Assembly: GCA_947069175.1 (NCBI GenBank)
Contig: CAMTDV010000017.1
Coordinates: forward strand, 53,453,137 to 53,517,136
DNA length: 64,000 bases
Direction: 5' to 3'
DNA from: Scalesia atractyloides
Taxonomy: Eukaryota; Streptophyta; Magnoliopsida; Asterales; Asteraceae
The notes under the pieces are model-generated. The model searched no databases. It worked only from the letters and a program-made list of their open reading frames with translations, and was not told the origin of the DNA. Position 1 is the stretch's first letter; the number at the start of each line of letters is the position of its first letter. The position numbers were made by a program, and so were the translations under genes. This document shows positions 23,116-33,573 of the stretch, piece after piece.

Positions 23116-24060
23116 GAAAAGACAAGGCACGTTAGTATACATTGGGTTAGAAGGCACGTCTTCAAACGCTAAAGATGGAATTTGAGATGTTGAAAATGAA
23201 GAAGGATGAGACTATTAATTCGTTCATCGCGAGGCTAAATAATATTTTCACTAGAACAAGTGGTCTTTGATCAACATTTTATCAACCAACTTAAGTATGA
23301 AAGCTGCTTGGTTCTGTATCTAGAAGGTACATTCAAATTGTTGCAATCATCGAACATATCACTGATCTAGAAACGTTAAGTCAAGATCAGACAATTGGAA
23401 GGTTTAAAGCATATGAAGAAACGACAAATCTAATGGACAGAGGCCCTGTGGACAGTTTAGACAAACTTTTGTTCACATGACATAATAGTAACTCTGGTCG
23501 TGGAAGACATTTTGGAAACCTGTGAACAAAGAAGATCTAAATCATCACAAGGCAATTTGGTGTCATGAAAATTTAAGACAAGCTAAAAGAGAAGGAAGTA
23601 TCACGCATGAAAATTTCGGGAACATGGATGAAGGTTATGATAGGAGGAAACATGAGACAAGTAGAATGTGAAACTTATCATGAGTTTGGGCATCATATGT
23701 AAGAAATTTCCCTTAGTAAAAATAAGCACAAGAGGAGACAAACTTGGTAGTAGAGGACAAGGAACCAACACTTCTGATTGCAGTTACCGAAGAACCAGAA
23801 TGGAGGAGATTAGTCACTGAAAAAGTTAAGTTCCAGGAGACAAAAGGTTGAAAGAGAAAGTGATATGAAAAAAGAATTAGAGTGTTGGAAGTTAGATATG
23901 TTTGATGACTTTAATAAAAAGAAACAAGAACTTGAGACTAAGTTGAAAATAGAGAAAGGGAGTTTGAAAGGTAGATGCTTGAAAAGGAGAAGTCATTTGA
24001 AGATAAGATAACAAAGCGATGGAAAGTCAAATTCAGAAAGAGTACGCTTAGAAAATAGAA
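23116..24060 (+). pseudogene. Copia gag, C-terminal part (element I)
   Basis: Continuation of the gag that breaks off at 10640. Near 23160-23260 one frame reads ARLQTLKMEFEMLKMKK followed by DETINSFIARLNNIF. Near 23340-23440 another reads VATIEHITDLETLSQDQ and then GRFKAYEE. These are the standard consecutive blocks of UBN2-type copia Gag. A degenerate Cys/His motif follows (VECETYHEFGHHM near 23665-23700) and then an acidic stretch (EDKEPTLLIAVTEEPE). Many stops. No protease or integrase follows; instead a SINE and tandem repeats are found. Confidence 0.75.
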
Positions 24061-24076
24061 TAAGTGAAGTTCTTGC

Positions 24077-24325
24077 AAATCACTAAGCAGGGTCTCTAGC
24101 CCCATAGGCAGTGGAATTCCTAAACAGGGTCCAACGGGTTGTGAATAGTAATCTCTCAACCTCTAAGGGCCGTTTTGTCTTTAGTAGGATTGGTTTTGCA
24201 ATTTAAAAGGCGGTTGCGGTGCAGCTTGTTGCCCGTTTACCTGCCACTTGTTTGTAATTTGTTACTTTGATATGTGAATATCAACGGGTAATTTATAAAC
24301 ACACACAAAAAAAAATCACTAAGCA
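24077..24325 (+). mobile_element. SINE with 13-bp target duplication
   Basis: A 223-bp insertion (24090-24312) flanked by exact 13-bp direct repeats, aaatcactaagca, at 24077-24089 and 24313-24325. The right end is cacacacaaaaaaaaa, an A-rich tail. The head, gggtctctagccccatag-, with ggcagtgg and gggtccaacgggtt farther in, loosely resembles tRNA-type box A and box B. The long duplication, the A tail and the small size identify a retroposed SINE. It landed in the gag remnant of element I. Confidence 0.8.
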
Positions 24326-24329
24326 AATA

Positions 24330-25340
24330 AGCAATATGGTGTCATGTTCAAGAAGAAAAGAGATGCAATGATTATGGAGGAATATCATCCGATTTTTATT
24401 ACTAACAAGTTGCAGGAAAGGGATGATACAAAAAATTCGTGATTCACCATTGAAAGACCAACCAGTCAAAGTGAAAGCAGATGGTGTACATGTTAAAGAT
24501 GATACTCAAAGAATGTGCGAAGACATGAAAGAGTATCTTCTTGTTCAAGACAAAGTTTGTGCTACTAGTCAAGAATATTTTAATAAAAGAGTCAAGCAAG
24601 TAATAGGGGGGACGTCGAAGTTCAAAGACATGAATCTTCTACAAAATGTTCGTAATAAAGATGATAAAGCACTTGATGGCGATCAAGACATGGAGGAAAA
24701 TCAAAGTGCAAGTGAAGAAGACGAGGTGGAAGATGAAGACTTCATTCTATTGGAGAATGGAGATGTTAAAACATGAAGATATTCAAGGCATGGATTAAGA
24801 ATTTTATTAAAAAATGTGTAAAGACATGAAAGTGTCTGTTCATGTTCAAGACAAAGTTAGTGCTACAAATGAAGAAGATTTGGATCAAAAAGTTAAACAA
24901 GTAACATGGAGAAAGCCAAAGTTCGTAGACATGATTCTTCTACGAAATGTTGGTGATAACGACGATGAAGTATATGATGGCGATCAAGACATTAGGAAGA
25001 TCAAAGTGCAAGTAAAAAAAACCAGGTAGAAGATGAAGACTTCATTCTCCTGGAGAATGTAGATATTAAAGCATTTATGTTCAAGGCATGGATTAAGAAA
25101 TTAAGACAAAATATTGATTTGTAGTTCCTAAATCCATGTGGGTAAAGACATAAAGGAAAATCAAAGTGCATGTGAAGGAAATCAGGTGGAAGATGAAGAC
25201 TTCATTCTCCTAGAGAATGTAGATGTTAAAGCATTTATATTCAAGGCAAAGATTAAGAAATGAAGACGGAATATTATTTTGTAGTTCCTTAATCCATGTG
25301 GGTAAATCTAAGAGACTTTTGTTATTTAGTATACAATGTT
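24330..25340 (+). repeat. Decaying tandem repeat with acidic ORFs
   Basis: Two full copies and one partial copy of a roughly 300-bp unit (about 24500-24800, 24806-25140, 25141-25340). Unit 1 is open (24423-24776) and encodes an acidic protein with MCEDMKEYLLVQDKVCATSQ, KFKDMNLLQNV and EDEVEDEDFILLENGD. Unit 2 (24814-25029) repeats MCKDMKVSVHVQDKVSATNE and KFVDMILLRNV. Unit 3 keeps only the tail (gaagatgaagacttcattct). It is not a known domain to me. It may be an unusual C-terminal extension of the gag of element I, or captured sequence. Confidence 0.7.
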
Positions 25341-25375
25341 TGGTGCTAAATATGTAATAGTTAAAAGTCAAAGGT

Positions 25376-25570
25376 TATGTATGTATAACCTAAGTGATAG
25401 AAAACCGTATGTACGAACGTCACGATACTTGGCAAATCATCACATCGATTAGATATTAGGGTTATATAAGACAATTCCGTAAACAAGTGTATAGCATCAT
25501 GATCATTGTTTTCAAAATATACTGTGTATTATTCAGTCATTGTTCATACTATCTTGGACAAGAGTATATG
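25376..25570 (+). repeat. Dispersed repeat, copy 2 (empty site)
   Basis: Uninterrupted copy of the repeat at 4618-5612. The phrase taaacaag at about 25480 is the empty version of the site that received the hAT-like insertion there. Confidence 0.7.
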
Positions 25571-25599
25571 TGACGTGTGTCAAGTGTGGTTAATTTTTA

Positions 25600-26540
25600 T
25601 GTTAATTTAGACACTTTTTACTCATAAATTAAGTCTCAAATTTATAAAACACGATACAACACTACCACTGTACGCACGTTAGAGCAAGTGCACCCATCGT
25701 GGACGTAGTATAGTGATGGTAAGATACCCAGGTCATCCAAGGACACAAGAGCTTTTAGTACCAGCTTATCGTCAACGTCTAATCTAACAAATTTTTGAAG
25801 AAAAGTATTTTTGAAAGGTAAAATAAAGATAAAAATGTAAATAAAATTATAAAACAAATCGACAAGAAAGAAGCACTTGGTTTCGACTCCTCTTCTATGT
25901 TTCCTTTGACGAATTCCGCACTTTGGGCATTTTAAGAGATTATCTTAGTTATAGTAGTAAACCCCCTTCCACATAGCGTTACCCTCAACCTATTGGTCTG
26001 AGTCAGTAGGGATACAGTCCCACAAGGTCAGATTATTGAAAGATAATTAAGTAAGTTATTAATGCAAAATATCGTAGGCCCCTTCCAGGTAGCGTTACCC
26101 TCGGCCATATTGGTCTAAGTCAGCAGGGATACAGTCCCACAAGGCCGGATAAGGTTTTAATAGTAGTTTATTTATAAGGGACTCAAACATTTCTTACTAC
26201 TCCCGAGGTGGTTAAGACCTACCTCTCGTGAAGTCCTACTAAGCTTGAGCCAAGTTTTCATAGGATCTATACACTAAACGAGACAAGAATTTACCCAAAC
26301 ACCCTTCTAAGCCCTTCCAAGTATTTAACATGCTTTATATAGACCGTAAAGACATGAATGACTGAATAAAAAGACATGAAGAATGTTTAGCTAAATTCAA
26401 TTTCAATATAAGAAACTAGTTATTAAAGTCATTAATACCCAATTAAAAACTTGCCAAAGATTGAAAATCAAAAGTAAAACATATAAGATTTGTCTTCACC
26501 AACTGATGTAAGAGATTTAGCCAAACATGGCCTTTGTTGG
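25600..26540 (-). repeat. 3' LTR of Athila-like element E, distal part
   Basis: Left portion of a minus-strand LTR; the other portion is 29507-30200 after element D is removed. The exact left end is not clear. The phrase agcaagtgcacccatcgtgg-acgtagtatag (25682-25715) corresponds to ggcaagtgcaccggtcacgg-cgtagtgtag in the LTR of element F at 48347, so the two LTRs are related. A block of about 75 bp beginning with ccccttccacatagcgttac (near 25966) is repeated imperfectly near 26078. Confidence 0.7.
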
Positions 26541-26955
26541 TGTAGGTCCTGACCAAGCGTTTCTAGACGGAAGTTAGTACGTAGTATAACAGTTTTGATA
26601 GAACGTTATAAAGAATGGAGTAGAAGCAGCAGAAGCCATATGTTATTCAATCATACCGAATGAGCATACATCCTGTCAAGCTGGCGAAATCCTGGAGAAA
26701 TTTCACCAGCACCTCCCTGTCCCGGAGCGCGAAAACTTACTTACAAATGAACACACGACGCTATTTATAGACCCTAGCAATTTGTATGAACTAGACTATA
26801 GACTTCGTATGAAGTGACCACTTCGTACGAAGTGACAATGATACACCGTTACAGTTCATACTTGGGTCGCGTGTTCGTATCTTATCTATACAATATTAAA
26901 CACACGCTCTATCTAGCCTATTCGCAGAGTGACGGACACACAAAGTGCACCAATA
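26541..26955 (-). repeat. 3' LTR of element D
   Basis: Pairs with 29053-29506 (shared: gtcctgaccaagcg, ctggcgaaatcctggagaaa, cttgggtcgcgtgttcgtat). The minus-strand TATA box, ctataaatag, is at 26761-26770. Palindromes are at 26802-26815 (acttcgtatgaagt) and 26819-26834 (cacttcgtacgaagtg, perfect). The minus-strand polypurine tract follows at 26957-26966. Confidence 0.9.
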
Positions 26956-29038
26956 GATTCCCCCTTGTCTGTTACTGTCGAATCTTGATCTTGAACTTCA
27001 AATCTCAGAGTCGTGTTTGAATATTCTACAACTTCAATCAAGGTATCTGCCGATGTCGTAGAACGCGTCAACAAATTCCCCCTTAATTGATGATCCGGGT
27101 TTGCATTATCAACTTTAAATTCCCCCTGAAATCTCCAGTTCAGAACTTTGTTTGCACGGTTTCCGAGCTCCTCTGATTTTCTTGATCGACAAATTTTCTT
27201 GAATAAACACCAACTTGAAGCTATTCAATGCAGCTTCTCTGTTTCAACGATAACGAGATCCGAGTTCAGTTTTTGAATAAGCAATGTAGCACAGAGAACT
27301 TATTCCGCAAACTCCTAATCTTTCAAAAACTCAACCGACAATTGATAGAAACTTCGAATCACCATACTGGTAAATTTCAAATCAATGAATACTCGTGAAA
27401 ATCTGAAATCCCAATTTCCGTAATCACTCCTCAAATTGGTAATCTTCTCAATCAGCAGATCATCATCGGAATCAAATCATCTGGTAACACATTGAATCTC
27501 AGAATCATATGTCCGCGGTCAGAACTTTATTCTTCCTCTTCAGACACAATAGCAGATATATAGTTATCTCCAGTAGACCGGCGCAACTTAATCAACAAAC
27601 ATCGTCATCCAACGGCGGTTAGTCGAACAAGAATGATTCATCTACTTGAAGACTAAAAATAATGGCCACCTAAGGCAATCATCTGTCATATCTTGAATAA
27701 CCTCAGATCTCCTCGGTAATTTTGCAACAATCCGGACCCCGAAGCTAGTCCTTAATACCTAAGATCATCACTGAACATATTGAACGTCCTCAGTTCCTCA
27801 CTGGTATTAATGACTGCTAATCCTGCTACCCGTCCCTCTCCAAAAATCAGGACTCTAACCCTTAAGCATCAATCTGTATCATGATCTGAAAATTCTGAAC
27901 TTCTTGTGATCACGAAATCCCAAATGTATAGTCTATTTTGCGAGTAACTAGTACACAAGTTTGTCTGAAAGATTTCTTAAATCATTTTCTTTAGTCATGA
28001 ATTGCAAGTTTGTAGCCTCCCTCGCCAGTCCCGATACAACAGAAACTAAAGACATCCCTATTTTCTGGCGGTTAGTCCGGAAAATAGTTCATATGCAATG
28101 CATAGTTAAACTGGATACATTGTACCACTAAGTAGTCGTGTGTGCTAACCAGCTAATACAAGGGCTCAGGCATTAACGTGACCACAACTACAGAATATGA
28201 TAAACAACTCCTCCAAGACACAGTTATACAACCCCACTTTCACAAAAAGTAGACATAACTCAAGATCACTAATGAACCTAGATCCTCTGCATTTCCATAT
28301 AATCTGCAGTCAGTAACCACCCGAATACAGTTGCATGGTCACGAATTTCAAAAATGTCAGAATCTTCATATAAACTTGAAATTTTTACTCCCCCTCATTT
28401 TTGCAAATTCTGACTGTACCAAAATTTTTTCACTGAAATTCCCCCTCAAATCTGGAAAAATCAATTTTCATCAAATGCGGATTTTACTTTTAGGCCCATT
28501 ACTAGTCACGACACCTAAATGATAAACATTCTGCACATGTATCCATGACTCTCCCATTATCTTCAACATCTTGTGACCGTATCACCAAATTTGTACTCTG
28601 AAGCTCTAGACGATGTTCCCAAACATGCTGAATTAGACGTTAAAATTTCGAAAAAAATTATATCACCAAACTTTTTCTGGGCACTCATCTCGTCAATACG
28701 ATAAACAAAATTTTTCCATGCCTTTTTTACTCAATTCACTTCCTACGAATTGGACCTCCACTTCGTATGAATTAGCCTTCACTTCGTACGAATGGGTCAC
28801 TTGGTACGAAGCGCACTTCGCACTAAGCGAGCCTGATTACGTTTTTCGATCCAAAATCTTTATTTCTTCGAATTTCAAGATAATTCCACATAGATCTTGT
28901 CAAAAATTATTTTCTAACAATCCTATAAGTTCAATTTCACCTTTTTTTCCGTGGATTGTCCGTTTATTTGATGTTTTACGTCTAAAACCCCCTAAGTCCA
29001 TAAATGTCCAAAATTTATGAGCGTAGGTGATAACCGTA
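26956..29038 (-). other. Interior of element D, non-coding
   Basis: No ORF with recognisable motifs. It carries repeated ttcccc-ct runs (purine tracts on the element strand) and, close to the primer site, a cluster of cttcgta-gaa words at 28739-28825, the same word as in the LTR palindromes. Confidence 0.75.
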
Positions 29039-29050
29039 GCTCTGATACCT
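29039..29050 (-). other. Primer binding site, initiator-Met type (element D)
   Basis: On the minus strand this reads AGGTATCAGAGC, one base from the Met primer site, directly inside the LTR end at 29053. Confidence 0.85.
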
Positions 29051-29052
29051 AT

Positions 29053-29506
29053 TGCAGGTCCTGACCAAGCGGTTCTAGACGGAAGTTAGTGCGTAGTATG
29101 AAAATTTCTGTACAACATTATGAAGAATGGAGTAGAAGCAGTGGAAGTCATATGTTATTCATTCATACCGAAAGAGCATACATCCTGTAAAGCTGGCGAA
29201 ATCCTGGAGAAATTTCGCCAGCACCACCCCATTCGGGAGAGCAAAAACTTACTAAGAAATGAACACACGACCTTATTTATAGACCCTAGCAATTCGTACG
29301 AACTGGGCGATAGACTTCTTACGAAGTGACAGCACTTTGTACGAACTGTCATGACTTCCTATGAAGTGACCACTTCGTATGAAGTGACATAAAACACCAT
29401 TCCAGTTCGTACTTGGGTCGCGTGTTCGTATCTAATCTATACAATATTCAACACACGCTCTATCTAGTCTATTCGCACTGTGACGGACACAAAAAGTGCC
29501 CCAACA
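29053..29506 (-). repeat. 5' LTR of element D
   Basis: 454 bp, tgcagg...ccaaca. The minus-strand TATA box is at 29274-29281. Upstream of it are five cttcgta-cgaag-type palindromes between 29291 and 29386 (for example 29314-29327, 29354-29367, 29371-29386). Most of the length difference from the sister LTR lies in this cluster. Confidence 0.9.
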
Positions 29507-30200
29507 GTTGGACAAGAACTCTTACAATCAATCTTGGATCCCGAGACTACTATACACTCTAAAAGATGAAAGACGGATGATAGTGCTGGGTGTTGGTGTT
29601 ATAGTGGTGGTGCACTGATGAGGTGTGAGAGAAGTGGTTTACCAAGGGATGCCTTTCTCAAGAGCCAAGCACTTCTATTTATAGTTGGAAATAGAAGGCT
29701 GGCACGGCCCCGTGGTGGGCATCTTTCTCTCCCTTCATTAATTGCAGGTGTTAGGTCCGTATACCAACACGCACTAGGGTGACAAAACACGGCCCCGTGG
29801 TCGGTGTACTTGTTGTACTATCAAGATTCTGCAAATCTTAGAGTTGACCATGCCCCGTATTGACTTGGCACGACCCCGTGTCAGTTGTCCTGTTCTGTTT
29901 GTCTTCAGCTGTAGAGAATCTTCTTTAGGCACGACCTGGTGGGCACGGTCCGTGCCTGAGCTTCTGTCTTCTCCTTTTTGTTGTTTGGATGTGTATTGAT
30001 GTTCAGAACGTTGTTTCAATCCTCCTTTGTTGTATTAGTGTTGGTTTTTGCCGTTAACTTGTTTCTTTTGTTCATTTAAGCTCTTTTGATCATGTAATTT
30101 AAAAGTAAATGAAGAAACATGCTTTTTCCAAAATTAGTACCGAAAAGGGGTTGATTTTACGCCTTGTTTAATGTAATTTATATGTTACATTTTGCGTACA
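29507..30200 (-). repeat. 3' LTR of Athila-like element E, proximal part
   Basis: Continues the LTR interrupted by element D and ends at tttgcgtaca (30200). The interior begins with tcaaatacccccacacttga, the minus-strand purine tract typical of Athila-like elements and also present at 49814 in element F. The minus-strand TATA box, ctataaatag, is at 29675-29684. Confidence 0.75.
29703..29956. promoter_or_regulatory. Palindrome cluster CACGG..CCGTG in LTR of element E
   Basis: Copies lie at 29703-29715 (cacggccccgtg), 29788-29799, 29869-29880 (cacgaccccgtg) and 29942-29956 (ggcacggtccgtgcc, arms GGCACGG and CCGTGCC). On the element strand they lie just upstream of the TATA box at 29675-29684. 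The GC content is far above that of the surroundings. Confidence 0.85.
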
Positions 30201-32619
30201 TCAAATACCCCCACACTTGAATCTTGGCTTGTCCTCCAGCAAAACTCTATAATGTGGCTTACACACCTAAATGGAGTTGGTAAAAGAGAATTTTTTGGGC
30301 TTATTTTTAGAGTGTCGGGATTCCAAGTTCCAAACTTATGTTGTTTTTGTTTTATTTACAAACTTATTTGTCATGATTTATTTAAAACACATTTTAAGAA
30401 AAATTATTTATTATTGGCATAACATGCCTTTATAAAATTCTATTTAGTTATATACATATTTACACACCTCACAAGTGTTCATTCAACTCTCGGCCGAAGA
30501 TGTTTAAGTGGAAACGCTCGGACTCGGTGTGGAGCTTACCCCTACCATAGGCTTGACAATAAATCAAACTTCTTCCTTTTTGACGCTTTAAATCCTTGTA
30601 AATATCAAGAGGACTTTTAAAATGGTAGATTTTGGCTCGGGTAGGTGTTTGTTGGATAAAAATTGGTGAAAAATGTAAAATTGGTTTTTAGAATTCTTTT
30701 TGTGGCTTAGAAAAAACTTTAATCAATGCATATTTTTTAACTAAAGTTGAAAGTAAGCCATAATTCGTTATTTTATAACCGAACTTTTTACTAAAATAAG
30801 GGGTGTGAAAATAAAAAGGGGTTTGTGGATGTGGGTGGTTATTTTTGCAAAAGTTCGTGTTTTTGTGGGTTTTAGAAACGAAAGGGTTAAAGATTAAAGG
30901 GGTTTACTAGGGGGGTATTTTTGGTGAGAGATGAAAAAGAAAAATAATGGTTTAGAAAGAAAAATGGGTCATAGTACTATTGCCTCCATCATTTACTTAC
31001 TTGGATTTGTTTCGGTAAGGATTCGAAATGTATTGCTTTGCCAAGTTCTACATTTGTAAGAACCAAACGGTCTAATCACACAAGAAATGAAAATTTGAGC
31101 AATTAGTTTAGATATGAATTTGTATGCTCGGTAAAGGTTCAAACATCACTTTATGTGGAAAAAGGGTATAGTGAAAGAGTGTATATATAATCTAATTTTA
31201 TAAAGAATTTTTATGCCCGTTTTTATAATTTTCTTAATTGGTTCTTTTTATCACGACGCTATCAGTTGTAAATTAGCAAAAACATAATTTTTAGAACTTG
31301 TTTTACCCAAACTATACCAAGATAAGTAAAAAAAAATTTTAAAAATTATTTGGGGTGATTGGCGGTTTTTCAAGGAGAGTTTTGTGTAAGTCTTGTTTTT
31401 TCGGACTAAAGATTCAAGGTTTTAACATCCCCCCACTCTTAAATTACACATTGTCCTCAATGTGTGCCAAAAAGGATTTTTATGTTACGGGGTATTTGGC
31501 ATGGGTGCGTGCCAGGTGGGCACGACCCCGTGGCCAAAGTGCCAGTAACAAACAGAAAACAGAAACTTACAGTAGGGAGGACACGGGGTCGTGCCGGGTG
31601 GGCACGCCCGTGCCTCCTTTTCTACATAAAATTTTTGCATCAGACTTGTGGGCACGGGGCGTGTCTGTTGGGCACGGCCCCGTGCTGCAGATACTAAAAC
31701 GTAGTTTTTGAAGCAGGGAGTCATGTTTTACGTGCATGGGGTCCCTTTTCATAAGTTTTTCACAACTTTCATTAATTACGCTTGTTATCAACACCACCAT
31801 TTTATTTATACCATCCATTACAACCTTGAAAATGAAAAATACATAATTTAAAAGTCCTAATTTAGGTTACCTTCCTAATGACAAGAAATCAAAACCTGCA
31901 AAGCTCTCCCTAGGATAAACAAAAATACAATAAGGACCCGTAGGTGGTTTCTGGGTGGTTGAGGGCTCTAGAGCTTCACCGGGGGAATGTTCCTCTCAAA
32001 TGTCGTTGAGCATCTCCTCGATCTTCCTAGGGAGAAAGAAGGGGAGCTCATCCTCCACAATTTCTTATGGGGGAGGAGTAAGAGTCACTGGAACCTCGTG
32101 AAGTTTTTCTAGGGGTAATTCCGGTGGGATTTCATCCCACCCGGTATGGATTATGACTTCTTGAGCTAGGTTCCAATTTCTTGTGGGTAGACTGGTTCCA
32201 TAGGAGGCATAGAAAGAATGTTCAATCTTTTGTGTAAAAGGTTGATTTCTTGAAAGCTCAAGCTCCGTTGATCCGGTCAATGAGGATCTCCTCCACGGAT
32301 GCCATCTCTTCCATGGATTCCCTTAGTGGCCCGACATACCAGACAAGGGTGGCTTCAATGGAAGGTCTTCTGCTCCTCCTGTCGCTCCCGGAGGCGGTCG
32401 ACGAAGTCCCACTATTCACGTTCGAAATTCTAAGAAAAAACAAGAAGTCATTACTAACAAGATTATTACCACGTCCCCGTGCCTCCTATTCTGTTACGAT
32501 TTTGAACCCAGAATCTTTTGTTTTAAGTTATAAATTATGTGGTTTATGAAAGTTTTGAGCTTAAAATAACTTAACACATTTTCGTGAAACATTGATTTAG
32601 GAGAGTCTTGGGTTAAAAT
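30201..32619 (-). mobile_element. Interior of Athila-like element E, downstream region
   Basis: Non-pol 3' region of element E, between the LTR and the insertion of element C. Landmarks shared with element F are the purine tract next to the LTR and a second ccccccactcttaaattaca-cattgtcctcaatgtg phrase at 31434-31462 (F: 51055-51083). 31498-31690 holds another cluster of cacggg-cgtg palindromes (for example ggcacgcccgtgcc, 31601-31614). Minus-strand readings near 32443-31990 give short peptides such as ELPLEKLHEVPVTL, then a stop, then DELPFFLPRKIEEML; they may be remains of the downstream ORF but I cannot match them to a family. Confidence 0.6.
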
Positions 32620-33049
32620 TGTTGGTGCATATATGTCTATTGCCTATGTCTAGGACGAGTCTATTGTACAGATAGGGTTTCATAGCGTCAGAAGTTAAGT
32701 TTTGAAAGTTTTGTAAGTATGATATAATTTTCTTACGAAAATCAGGCTAGATTTCACACGAAAATTTCGTACGAAAATCTCAGCCTCCTAGTCACTAGGT
32801 GCTGTCATGTCATGCCTATAAATAGGTGACTTAGGTTGTGTGTTAGGTATGCTGTTTTGAGGAATCAATGGCGAAGCCCTGTCCGAATCTGTAATCGTTG
32901 CAAACGTTTATTCAATACACAGACGGTTAAACAGTAATCATCGCTTGTTCTTTGTTTGTTCAATCATCTAACAATGAATTCCGCCTCTGTTACCTGAGTA
33001 AGTCTGACCGGAAAGCTTATTTAGTTGGGTCTGATCCTAAGCATTCACA
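32620..33049 (+). repeat. 5' LTR of element C
   Basis: 430 bp, tgttggtgca...cattcaca. The TATA box, ctataaatagg, is at 32816-32826. The U3 palindromes attttcttacgaaaat (32727-32742) and the run ending ttttcgtacgaaaat-type at 32750-32779 lie about 40 bp upstream. Confidence 0.95.
32727..32779. promoter_or_regulatory. TTTTCGTACGAAAA palindrome cluster in C LTR
   Basis: Overlapping copies of a word with arms ATTTTCG/CGAAAAT around TA, CA or AC. The equivalent cluster in the 3' LTR is at 46863-46913. The cluster holds about four of the 27 differences between the LTRs. Confidence 0.8.
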
Positions 33050-33051
33050 AG

Positions 33052-33063
33052 TGGTATCAGAGC
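33052..33063 (+). other. Primer binding site, initiator-Met type (element C)
   Basis: Perfect TGGTATCAGAGC two bases after the LTR end. Confidence 0.95.
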
Positions 33064-33573
33064 CTTAAGGTCTGATTTGTGAACAAACAACCAAGTTTCA
33101 GCTGGATTCAACCTTCAAAGTTCAAGATTCATCCATTGGAAACTATTCTTCTACTCTTTCTTGGAACTTATTCTAGATCTGAAGGATTTCATGGACAATT
33201 TGGACTAGGTTATTAGTATACCATGTTAAAATCTACTCTAAACAGCTTACTGAAACAAATGAACCTAAAATCCATCAAAATCATGCTTGAAATCATCAAA
33301 AACGTGAAATTGTGAACAAGTGCTTGAAGAAGACAAGTATTTTTGCACGGAATAATAAATTTCGTACGAAAATTAAGGGTCTAAAACCTGTAAAGAATTG
33401 ATCTAACAAAGCAGCAAAATTTTCGCATCAAAATTAAATTTTCGCACGAAAACCAGATTTTCGCACGAAAATCCAGGACCAATTTCGTACGAAAATTTTG
33501 TTCTTCAACTCAATTTTCAGTCTACTTCAAGTTAACCAGTTTTAATCTGTTTTTGTCTTAAGTTTTTGAAAAG
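33064..33573 (+). other. Untranslated leader of element C with palindrome cluster
   Basis: 510-bp leader before the gag ATG at 33574. Between 33340 and 33500 it repeats the LTR palindrome word: aatttcgtacgaaaatt at 33358-33374, attttcgcacgaaaa at 33438-33452 and 33457-33471, and atttcgtacgaaaat at 33482-33496. Confidence 0.85.

Larger units (their letters stand above)
26541..29506 (-). mobile_element. Non-autonomous LTR retrotransposon (element D)
   Basis: A clean 2.97-kb insertion with an exact 5-bp target duplication, GTTGG (26536-26540 and 29507-29511). LTRs are 415 bp (26541-26955) and 454 bp (29053-29506). A Met-type primer site next to the right LTR shows minus orientation. The 2.1-kb interior has no recognisable gag or pol. 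It holds five polypurine-like runs on the minus strand (near 26957, 27077, 27122, 28390, 28440), a trait also known from Sireviruses. It inserted into the 3' LTR of element E and depends on enzymes from another element. Confidence 0.9.

Noticed and set aside
31355..31711. Open frames of 118, 77 and 79 codons on both strands
   Set aside because: They arise from the GC-rich palindrome cluster of element E and overlap each other on both strands. No conserved motif.
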